This document shows positions 1 to 5,701 of a stretch of DNA of 5,701 nucleotides, in pieces. The notes below the pieces were generated by a model, which was given only the letters and a program-made list of their open reading frames with translations, was not told the origin of the DNA and did not search any database. The stretch's first letter is position 1. Every line of letters starts with the position of its first letter. The translations under genes and the position numbers were made by a program. Source of the stretch: Gemmatimonadales bacterium UBA7889 (GTDB lineage: Bacteria; Gemmatimonadota; Gemmatimonadetes; Longimicrobiales; Gaopeijiaceae); assembly GCA_002501085.1 (NCBI GenBank), contig DLRL01000104.1, forward strand, positions 1-5,701. The letters are read 5' to 3'.

Positions 1-809
1 TTTGAATAGAAGCCATACTCAAAAGAGTTGGCCATCTTCCATGTATTCGTCGGCATTTCTTCTACAAATTCAATTTTTACGATCGACTTAATTCCCTTGA
101 AACCATACTTCCAAGGTACGATGAGGCGGAGTGGCGCTCCGTTTTGATTGGGGAGTTCTGTGCCGTAAACTCCAGTCACCAGAGTCGTGAGTGGATGCAT
201 GGCCTCGTCTATCCGAAGGCCTTCGACATAAGGCCAAGGCAGTACTCCAGTCTTTTGGTAAGGCATCTGTTCAGGTCGGTGAACTGTTTCGAAGCGAACA
301 AATTTTGCGCTACTGGTCGGCTCTACTCTTTTGATCAGATCAGCGAGGGGAAAGCCATACCAAGGGATGACCATCGACCAAGCCTCAACACAACGAAGGC
401 GGTAGATCCGATCCTCCATTGTAATCGGGGTCAGGATATCATCGAGTTCATAGTTGCCAGGCTTGTTGACATGCCCCTCAATCGAAACTGTCCAAGGCTG
501 AGGTTCGAACTCACCTGAATTTCGTGAAGGATCCCTTTTGTCTGTGCCGAACTCGTAGAAATTGTTGTAGGTCGTAATGTCGCGGTAAGAATTGAGATCC
601 TCTCCAAGCTCTGACTTAAGGTTCCGAAAACGAGGAGGAATCTCCTGTGATTGGCCGGCTACTTCATTAGTCGAAGTAGTGCCGCTAAGCGCCAATGTCG
701 CTAAGCCGAGGCCAGCATCTCGAATAAACCGTCTACGCCCTAAGTAAATTTCTGGGGGTGTTATCTCCGAGGATGAAATATCGGATGCCTTTTTCGACCG
801 AATGATCAT
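1..809 (-). CDS. msrP: MsrP (YedY-like) periplasmic protein-methionine-sulfoxide reductase, catalytic subunit; 3' end beyond the window
   Basis: This is a molybdopterin enzyme of the sulfite oxidase fold that, in the known family, reduces methionine sulfoxide in oxidised periplasmic proteins using electrons from the membrane haem protein MsrQ. Translating the minus strand gives 269 complete codons before the left edge; E. coli MsrP is about 330 residues, so roughly 60 C-terminal residues are missing. A twin-arginine signal, GRRRFIRD, lies at residues 24-31, followed by a hydrophobic stretch, as expected for a cofactor protein folded before export. Family landmarks are YNNFYEFGTD at 81-90, RCVEAWSMVIPW at 139-150 with Cys140 as the expected molybdenum ligand, YVEGLRIDEAMHPLT at 194-208 and NGAPLRLIVPWKYGFKGIKS at 223-242. 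The ATG at 809-807 is chosen because GAGGGG sits seven bases upstream and the Tat motif follows in frame. The region before the arginines is rather long (about 23 residues). The gene diverges from the beta-propeller gene. No msrQ is visible; it could lie beyond the left edge. Confidence 0.95.
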   Translation of the reverse strand, partial: MIIRSKKASDISSSEITPPEIYLGRRRFIRDAGLGLATLALSGTTSTNEVAGQSQEIPPRFRNLKSELGEDLNSYRDITTYNNFYEFGTDKRDPSRNSGEFEPQPWTVSIEGHVNKPGNYELDDILTPITMEDRIYRLRCVEAWSMVIPWYGFPLADLIKRVEPTSSAKFVRFETVHRPEQMPYQKTGVLPWPYVEGLRIDEAMHPLTTLVTGVYGTELPNQNGAPLRLIVPWKYGFKGIKSIVKIEFVEEMPTNTWKMANSFEYGFYS

Positions 810-869
810 GAATGGTCCCCTCGTAGCAGCTAACCCACTAAACAGTGTGCCTGATTGACAACATAAAGA

Positions 870-924
870 TGGGGCACGCTAAGCCCCACGAAAAGCCAAA
901 AACAATTATGGGGATCCGCACCCC
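870..924. repeat. Two small G4/C4 inverted repeats in the divergent intergenic region
   Basis: TGGGGC (870-875) pairs with GCCCCA (883-888) around a 7-base loop. GGGG (910-913) pairs with CCCC (921-924), also around a 7-base loop. Both are preceded by AT, and the G-runs start 39 bases apart. Neither is followed by a clear T-run, so they do not read as intrinsic terminators. They lie between the divergent msrP and beta-propeller genes, where operators would be expected, but stems this short can arise by chance. Confidence 0.2.
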
Positions 925-993
925 TTGGCTTGAAGGACTTCAGACAACAGCATCAGTCAGCTCTCTTTCTCACATAATCTGTCTCCTCTACCT

Positions 994-1023
994 TTGCCGA
1001 CCCCTCGGGACACGACTTATACC
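994..1023 (+). promoter_or_regulatory. Candidate sigma70-type promoter for the beta-propeller gene
   Basis: TTGCCG (994-999) resembles a -35 box (4 of 6) and TATACC (1018-1023) a -10 box (4 of 6), separated by 18 bases. Transcription would begin near 1030 and leave a leader of about 20 bases before the ATG at 1049. An alternative is the exact TTGACA at 855-860, but the best -10 at a 17-base spacing is only GCTAAG (878-883, 3 of 6). Both are matches by eye to a degenerate consensus, and the lineage's real promoter consensus is unknown. I found no convincing minus-strand promoter for msrP in the same gap. Confidence 0.25.
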
Positions 1024-1048
1024 CTAACCACATTTCACGGAGTCGCGC

Positions 1049-4000
1049 ATGCATTGTTCAGCGGACCAATATCCACGCTTCATCGCGATTCTAAGTACCT
1101 TCGTGATCAGTAGCATCAGTGTTTCAGACCTGCACGGTATGCAGAGCCTTCAAGATCTTCCGACAGGATTCTTCGAGAGCTCAGATTTTCGATACGTGGG
1201 GCCCGTAGGGAATCGGGTTAGCGCGGTGGTGGGTGAGCCTGGAAATCCAAACGTCTATTACTTTGGAGCAGCTTCGGGCGGAATCTTCAAGAGCGAAGAC
1301 GGAGGTCATTCATGGCGCCCACTTTTTGATGATCAAGAAGCCCAATCGATCGGGGCACTGGCGATTGCCCCTTCCGATCCGAATGTGGTTTGGGCCGGGA
1401 CTGGTGAAGCGTTCATAAGATCAAACGTATCAATCGGGAATGGGGTATATCGCTCAACGGACGGAGGGGAACATTGGGCACATGTTGGACTCTCCGAGAG
1501 CGGACGCATTGGTCGTATTGTCGTACATCCCAGGGACCCCGACATCGCGTTTGTCGCAGCTGCTGGCCATATGTACGGCCCCCAGGAGCAACGAGGGTTG
1601 TTCAGAACAATCGATGGGGGTGTGACTTGGGAGCGCGTCCTCTTCTCAGGTGAAAACTCAGGCGCAATTGATATCGTCATGAATCCAGCTAATCCGAGGA
1701 TCATGTTCGCTGCTACATGGCAGATACAGATGTGGACATGGGGCCGTGAGAGTGGGGGAGAGGAAAGTGGACTATGGATGAGCCGAGATGGTGGCGATAC
1801 CTGGCAGAGATTGGAAGGCAATGGTCTTCCAAGAGGAACTATGGGCAAGATAGGGCTAGGGATGTCCCCTGCAGATCCGGACCGTGTTTACGCTCTTATC
1901 GAAACAAACTCGAATCGAGAATACGAACCCTTAGTAGATCACGAAGGTACGCTCTGGCGTTCGGATAATGGGGGTACTTCTTGGCGGATGGTAAATGGCG
2001 ACCATGCGCTAGCCCAGCGGCCCCTGTACTACAGCCGACTACATGCTGCTCCAGATGATGCTGATGAAGTTCATTTTATGTCGACCCAGCATACAAGATC
2101 ACTCGATGGCGGAATCACCTTTAGTAGTGAGGGGGGAGGGGATAACCACGACATGTGGATTGACCCGTTGGCCCCTGACCGCATGATCGTTGGGAATGAC
2201 CAGGGGGTGAAGATTTCGACGAACAGAGGTCGAACTTGGTATCGTCCATTGTTGCCGATCGCGCAAATGTACCATGTCTATACGGACACTAAGGTGCCCT
2301 ACAATCTCTTCGGAAATAGGCAGGATGGCCCGTCGACGATGGGGCCCTCTAATACCCTGTCTGGAGGTTCAATTCCCATCGGTGCTTGGGGGTCGATTGG
2401 AGGATGTGAATCGGGATTTGCAGTGCCGGACACGGTTACCAATGATGTGGTCTGGTCTGGTTGCTACGAAGGTATTCTTGATCGACATGAAATTTCGACT
2501 GGGATCACACGCACCGTAAGCGTCTGGCCAGACAATCCAGAGGGTTGGCCTGCTAATGAAGTAAGGTATCGGTTCCAGTGGACTTTTCCGGTACATATTT
2601 CGCCACACGACCACGAAATGGTGTACGCCGGTAGTCAGCACGTACATATGACGACTGATGGTGGACAAAGTTGGAGCGTGATTAGTCCTGACCTGACTCG
2701 GAACGATACGACCAAGCAGCAGCAGACTGGTGGACTCACCACGGAAGACGTGAGTCCAGTTTACGCCTCTGTGCTTTTCGCGATAGCAGAATCGCCGATA
2801 GAGCGGGGGTTGATTTGGACCGGCTCTAACGATGGGCTGGTACACTTGACCCGCGACAGTGGTGAGACGTGGGAAAATGTGACCCAAAACATTACAGACC
2901 TGCCCCCTTGGGGAACTGTGAGCAATATAGAGCCTTCCCGTTTCGTCGCTGGAACTGCCTACCTGACAGTCGACTTTCACCAATTGGGCAACACTGAGCC
3001 TTTTGTTTACAAGACTGAAGATTATGGACGGTCGTGGCGGTCTCTAGCCGGTGATATACCGCGAAGTGTATTCAGCTATGCTCATGTGATCCGAGAGGAT
3101 CCGACTCGTCCCGGTCTCTTATATTTGGGAACGGAAAATTCTGTTCTTGTGTCATTCGATGATGGGAGGTCTTGGATTCCCCTCCAGGGCGATCTACCAC
3201 ATGCGCCTGCTTACTGGATGACAGTACAAACACACTTCAATGACCTAGTTGTAGGAACGTACGGAAGGGGATTTTGGATTTTGGATGACATCACCCCTAT
3301 TCAGCAGCTGACAGATCAAGTCTTAGCCAGTGACATTCATCTCTTCCAGCCAAGGCCTGCGTACAGGTTCCTACCACGTGAGGGAAAGAATAGTCAGCCA
3401 GATGATCCTGCTGCTGGAGAAAATCCCACTTCTGGTGCATCACTTAACTTTTACCTTAGCCAGATGACTGAAGGCCGTGCCCAGGTGATCATAGCCACAG
3501 AATCAGGCGAACACGTCCGGACCCTAGCTACTTCGGGTACCAGTGGCCTAAACCGCGTGTTTTGGGATTTACGCTATGAGTCATCTAATACACCTCGTCT
3601 GCGGACGCGCCCACTTGAGCACAGCCACCGGGAGGTTGGACCCTCAGGTTGGAGGCCTCCTCCTGATGGTGGAGTGGTCCGCCCACTTGCTGTCCCAGGA
3701 ATTTACCGAGTAACGCTCGTACTAGAGGGGCGTGAAGAACAATCCGTGTGGCTTGAGGTGCTACAAGACCCTGAATCAAGTGCGAGCAGTTCGGACATGG
3801 AGGCGCAGCTCGACCTACAACTAGAATTACGAGAATTAAGTGATTCGACCGGTGCACTTATCGATCGCATCGAGTGGACAAGGAAGAGTCTAGAAGACCT
3901 CGGGGACCGGTTGGCTGGAGATCCTGGTTACAGTGATATCGTGAGTGCAGGGGAAATGTTGGACCAGTTATTAATTGAGCTAGAGATGGGATTATTCGAC

Positions 4001-4255
4001 CTCCGTCTAACCGGTGGCTCAGCACGACAGGACACCATCCGTTGGCCACGGCAACTGTGGGCTAAACTTTCTAGCTTAAGTGGATACTCATCTGGTTCAG
4101 ATAATCGACCTACCGACCAAATGTTGGAGATCCGCACCATCTACAGACAGCTTGTTACTGACAGTTTACGCCGCTGGGCTGAAATCGCCGCATCTGATTT
4201 AGCAAGGTTCAATCAGGTCCTGGCTGAACAGGGCCTGCCACCGATTATCTCTTAG
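1049..4255 (+). CDS. Secreted Asp-box (BNR) beta-propeller protein, VPS10/sortilin-like 'glycosyl hydrolase' family
   Basis: This 1068-residue protein belongs to the large exported family usually annotated as VPS10-domain or WD40/YVTN/BNR-like glycosyl hydrolase; the biochemical role of most members is unknown. A Sec-type signal is likely at residues 1-30 (hydrophobic core about 11-22). Eleven Asp boxes, pattern S/T-x-D-x-G-x-x-W, begin at residues 82, 136, 187, 245, 305, 351, 390, 535, 601, 656 and 702. The 305 and 390 boxes have Asn at the Asp position or shifted spacing, and the 351 box ends in Phe. The spacing suggests two propellers, about 40-400 and 455-750, joined by a linker containing GNRQDGPST (422-430). 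The family signature VVGTYGRGFWILDD is at 734-747. A FlgD-like Ig-type segment follows at about 795-905, then a mostly helical tail at about 915-1060. The start is well fixed: an in-frame TAA at 1025-1027, no other start between, and CGGAG six bases before the ATG. The gene stands alone, divergent from msrP. Hydrolase activity should not be assumed, because Asp boxes are structural and no catalytic set is evident. Confidence 0.9.
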   Translation: MHCSADQYPRFIAILSTFVISSISVSDLHGMQSLQDLPTGFFESSDFRYVGPVGNRVSAVVGEPGNPNVYYFGAASGGIFKSEDGGHSWRPLFDDQEAQSIGALAIAPSDPNVVWAGTGEAFIRSNVSIGNGVYRSTDGGEHWAHVGLSESGRIGRIVVHPRDPDIAFVAAAGHMYGPQEQRGLFRTIDGGVTWERVLFSGENSGAIDIVMNPANPRIMFAATWQIQMWTWGRESGGEESGLWMSRDGGDTWQRLEGNGLPRGTMGKIGLGMSPADPDRVYALIETNSNREYEPLVDHEGTLWRSDNGGTSWRMVNGDHALAQRPLYYSRLHAAPDDADEVHFMSTQHTRSLDGGITFSSEGGGDNHDMWIDPLAPDRMIVGNDQGVKISTNRGRTWYRPLLPIAQMYHVYTDTKVPYNLFGNRQDGPSTMGPSNTLSGGSIPIGAWGSIGGCESGFAVPDTVTNDVVWSGCYEGILDRHEISTGITRTVSVWPDNPEGWPANEVRYRFQWTFPVHISPHDHEMVYAGSQHVHMTTDGGQSWSVISPDLTRNDTTKQQQTGGLTTEDVSPVYASVLFAIAESPIERGLIWTGSNDGLVHLTRDSGETWENVTQNITDLPPWGTVSNIEPSRFVAGTAYLTVDFHQLGNTEPFVYKTEDYGRSWRSLAGDIPRSVFSYAHVIREDPTRPGLLYLGTENSVLVSFDDGRSWIPLQGDLPHAPAYWMTVQTHFNDLVVGTYGRGFWILDDITPIQQLTDQVLASDIHLFQPRPAYRFLPREGKNSQPDDPAAGENPTSGASLNFYLSQMTEGRAQVIIATESGEHVRTLATSGTSGLNRVFWDLRYESSNTPRLRTRPLEHSHREVGPSGWRPPPDGGVVRPLAVPGIYRVTLVLEGREEQSVWLEVLQDPESSASSSDMEAQLDLQLELRELSDSTGALIDRIEWTRKSLEDLGDRLAGDPGYSDIVSAGEMLDQLLIELEMGLFDLRLTGGSARQDTIRWPRQLWAKLSSLSGYSSGSDNRPTDQMLEIRTIYRQLVTDSLRRWAEIAASDLARFNQVLAEQGLPPIIS

Positions 4256-4290
4256 TCTAAACGAGAAAATCTTCAGTTTACCTACAAACC

Positions 4291-4313
4291 CTAGGAGGGC
4301 AGGCCCCTCCTAG
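4291..4313. terminator. Hairpin between convergent genes, possibly a bidirectional terminator
   Basis: CTAGGAGGG (4291-4299) and CCCTCCTAG (4305-4313) form a perfect 9-bp stem with a 5-base loop. It lies 35 bases beyond the stop of the beta-propeller gene and overlaps the last codons and TAG stop of the minus-strand PLP gene. On the minus strand it is followed by GGTTTGTAGG, only a weak T-run; on the plus strand by CGACTCC, with none. The position between converging genes favours a terminator, but the missing U-tract makes it atypical. Confidence 0.5.
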
Positions 4314-5598
4314 CGACTCCATCGACTGCGTCGATAAACCGGTCTAACTCAGGAAGCGTAGTATAGACGCTCGGGCTGACCCGGAGTCCTTGGAATTCAG
4401 AGTGATTGATCGCAACACTTATGATCCTATGATCATTCCAGAGGTAATCTCGGAGATCATTCGTTTCTACGCCTTCAACCTGCACACAGGCGATTCCGCA
4501 AGCAAAACCGGGCTTAAGACTTGTATGAAGTCGCACATTGTCATTCTGAAGAAGTTGTTCAGCCCAATAATCCCTGAGGTATATCAATCGTTCTTCTTTC
4601 CGCTTTGGTCCTAATCCTTGATGGAATGTGAGTGCTTCTCCTATAGCCAGGTAATTAGCTGCAGGGTGTGTCCCGATTTCTTCGAACTTCCGGATATCGG
4701 TATCCATCCGTTCAGGTGCTGCCATTAACGGCCATATATCTGGAATCTTCTCACGTCGTACGTAAAGCAATCCGGTCCCGTGAGGTGCAAAGAGCCACTT
4801 ATGAAGGCTAGTTGAATAGTTATCCACATCTAACTCAGCAAGTGAAAAGTCGAAGTGTGCGAGTGCGTGCGCGCCATCAATGATCAGTGGGATACCATGC
4901 TGCCGAGCCAACGCATTCAACTCGGTGACTGGCAATATTTGGCCAGTAAGGTTGATCATGTGACAGGCTAGGATTGCCCTTGTGCGAGGCGTGATCGCTT
5001 CCGCAAATAGCCGGACTATCTCCTTCGGATCTTCGGCCGGTACTGGGATTTGGATCTGATTGAGCACAATCCCTTCTCGTCGGACACGCTGCCTGAAGGT
5101 CGTAATCATGCGACCGTAATCCTGCGTTGTAGTTAGGACTTCATCGCCACGTTGCAGGTCGATTCCAAATTGCACTGCTTGCAAACTCTCAGAGGAGTTT
5201 CTAGTAAATGCGATTTCCTCCGCATCGACTCCCCATTGCCGTGCCATTCGGGCACGTACGCCTTCGCGTTGAGGTTCAAGTACCTGCCACATAGTGTACG
5301 TAGGTGCCAGGTTAGAGAAATCCAAGTGCCTCTTCATCGCATCCTGCACCAAGGATGGAGCAGGACTTACACCACCGTTATTGAGATTGACCAAAGTGCG
5401 GTCGACCGTGAAAGCTTGAGCAACCTCAAACCAGAAGTCCTCATCAGCCGCTAGCGCCGAAGCGGTCCCGGGATGCTTGCGTAGATTTTCCGCTATGTCA
5501 TGGGCCGTGGCATGTAACTCTACCGGTCGAATTGATAAGCCCAGGGCCACTGCTGCTGGGACTGAGACCGCACCCAAGAAACTCCGACGACTTTGCAT
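4291..5598 (-). CDS. Tat-exported PLP-dependent enzyme, aminotransferase class V / isopenicillin-N epimerase-like
   Basis: This 435-residue protein has fold type I PLP enzyme motifs of the class V group (cysteine desulfurases, CefD-like epimerases, kynureninase relatives). Visible motifs are LNNGGVSPAP (72-81) near the expected substrate site; RNSSESLQ (133-140), in the phosphate-binding position; DGAHAL (241-246), with Asp241 expected to pair with the pyridine nitrogen; SLHKWLFAPHGTG (264-276), with Lys267 as the likely Schiff-base lysine; EEIGTHPAANYLAIGEAL (306-323); and GLRVSPSVY (404-412), where Arg406 probably binds the substrate carboxylate. The catalytic set therefore looks intact. 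The N-terminus, SRRSFLGA (3-10) followed by a hydrophobic run to about residue 22, is a Tat signal, so the enzyme should work outside the cytoplasm. GGAGG lies four bases before the ATG, which supports this start. It converges on the beta-propeller gene with a 35-base gap. Substrate and reaction (epimerase, lyase, desulfurase or transaminase) cannot be read from the sequence. The Tat leader argues against housekeeping cysteine desulfurase. Confidence 0.92.
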   Translation of the reverse strand: MQSRRSFLGAVSVPAAVALGLSIRPVELHATAHDIAENLRKHPGTASALAADEDFWFEVAQAFTVDRTLVNLNNGGVSPAPSLVQDAMKRHLDFSNLAPTYTMWQVLEPQREGVRARMARQWGVDAEEIAFTRNSSESLQAVQFGIDLQRGDEVLTTTQDYGRMITTFRQRVRREGIVLNQIQIPVPAEDPKEIVRLFAEAITPRTRAILACHMINLTGQILPVTELNALARQHGIPLIIDGAHALAHFDFSLAELDVDNYSTSLHKWLFAPHGTGLLYVRREKIPDIWPLMAAPERMDTDIRKFEEIGTHPAANYLAIGEALTFHQGLGPKRKEERLIYLRDYWAEQLLQNDNVRLHTSLKPGFACGIACVQVEGVETNDLRDYLWNDHRIISVAINHSEFQGLRVSPSVYTTLPELDRFIDAVDGVARRGLPS

Positions 5599-5610
5599 AG
5601 TTCCTCCGAG

Positions 5611-5624
5611 AACTTGATCAAGTT
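5611..5624. promoter_or_regulatory. Perfect 14-bp palindrome, candidate operator or leader hairpin of the PLP gene
   Basis: AACTTGATCAAGTT is identical to its reverse complement. It begins 12 bases upstream of the PLP gene's ATG and three bases from its GGAGG ribosome binding site (5603-5607). The position fits a dimeric repressor site in the leader, or an mRNA element that could affect ribosome access. A weak promoter-like pair (TTGGAC at 5659-5654 and AATATC at 5637-5632 on the minus strand, 16-base spacer) would place transcription initiation close to this palindrome. The regulator is unknown. Confidence 0.45.
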
Positions 5625-5647
5625 ACTTCACGATATTGTGAGGGGTC

Positions 5648-5701
5648 GACTCTGTCCAACACTCCTTCCCACAAGAAGGAACTGTGTTGTCATACAGAGT
5701 C
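5648..5701. repeat. Composite interrupted inverted repeat at the right edge, upstream of the PLP gene
   Basis: Three nested arm pairs are exact: GACTCTGT (5648-5655) with ACAGAGTC (5694-5701), CAACAC (5657-5662) with GTGTTG (5684-5689), and TCCTTC (5663-5668) with GAAGGA (5675-5680). They total 20 bp of stem, with a 1/4 internal loop, a 3-base bulge (ACT) and a 6-base loop (CCACAA). The structure reaches the last base of the window, so it may extend further. On the minus strand it lies about 50 bases before the PLP start and is followed by GACCCC, not a T-run. It could be a leader RNA structure, a terminator of an upstream gene, or part of a dispersed palindromic element; the sequence does not decide. 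Confidence 0.5.

Noticed and set aside
144..518. Plus-strand open frame of 124 codons.
   Set aside because: It lies wholly antisense to msrP, whose translation matches a known family along its whole length.
845..1027. A 60-codon open frame upstream of, and in the same frame as, the beta-propeller gene, closed by the TAA at 1025-1027.
   Set aside because: There is no good ribosome binding site, the composition is unremarkable, and it matches no recognisable family. It is more likely chance open sequence in the intergenic region than a leader peptide.
2369..2983. Minus-strand open frame of 204 codons inside the beta-propeller gene.
   Set aside because: It is antisense to a gene with regular Asp-box motifs, and its translation has no recognisable domain; the same applies to the 171-codon frame at 1333-1848.
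1292..3175. Repeated GAxGGxGGxxxxTGG-like DNA words that could look like a DNA repeat array.
   Set aside because: They are codons of protein Asp-box motifs, irregularly spaced and divergent in DNA sequence, so this is protein repetition and not a DNA repeat or CRISPR array.
1049..4255. Calling the propeller protein a sialidase because of its BNR/Asp boxes.
   Set aside because: Asp boxes are structural. The sialidase arginine triad and the FRIP-type motif near the N-terminus are not evident, and the overall signature (GTYGRGFWILDD) points to the VPS10-like family.
5623..5701. Minus-strand frames open from the right edge, ending at TAA (5625-5623) or at a TGA nearby, possibly the tail of an upstream gene.
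   Set aside because: Only about 23-25 codons are visible in either of two competing frames, with no recognisable motif, and the same bases form a strong inverted repeat. It cannot be decided without more sequence.

Overview
The window looks like ordinary chromosomal DNA from a Gram-negative bacterium with a periplasm. It has mid-range GC by eye, Shine-Dalgarno-led ATG starts and dense coding. The export signals (two twin-arginine leaders and one Sec leader), an MsrP-type molybdoenzyme and a very long Asp-box beta-propeller protein of the 'VPS10/sortilin-like glycosyl hydrolase' type would suit Gemmatimonadota, Acidobacteriota or a related environmental lineage. That placement is inference only; no marker gene is present.

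Layout. (1) Bases 1-809, minus strand: the 5' part (269 codons) of msrP, the periplasmic methionine-sulfoxide reductase catalytic subunit, cut by the left edge of the window. (2) Bases 810-1048: a divergent intergenic region with one weak plus-strand promoter candidate and two small G4/C4 hairpins. (3) Bases 1049-4255, plus strand: a 1068-residue secreted protein with eleven Asp-box (BNR) motifs, probably two beta-propellers, followed by a FlgD-like Ig-type domain and a helical tail. (4) Bases 4256-4290: a short convergent gap; a 9-bp-stem hairpin at 4291-4313 includes the stop codon of the next gene. (5) Bases 4291-5598, minus strand: a Tat-exported PLP enzyme of the aminotransferase class V / isopenicillin-N epimerase-like (CefD-like) group. 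(6) Bases 5599-5701: its upstream region, with a perfect 14-bp palindrome beside the ribosome binding site and a larger composite inverted repeat running to the window edge.

The three genes do not form an operon: the first pair is divergent and the second convergent. Their one shared property is that all three products appear to be exported, two of them as folded cofactor proteins by Tat. I see no CRISPR array, insertion sequence, tRNA, rRNA or phage gene, and nothing that amounts to a new multi-gene system. The least explained parts are the inverted repeats upstream of the PLP gene and the function of the Tat-exported PLP enzyme.
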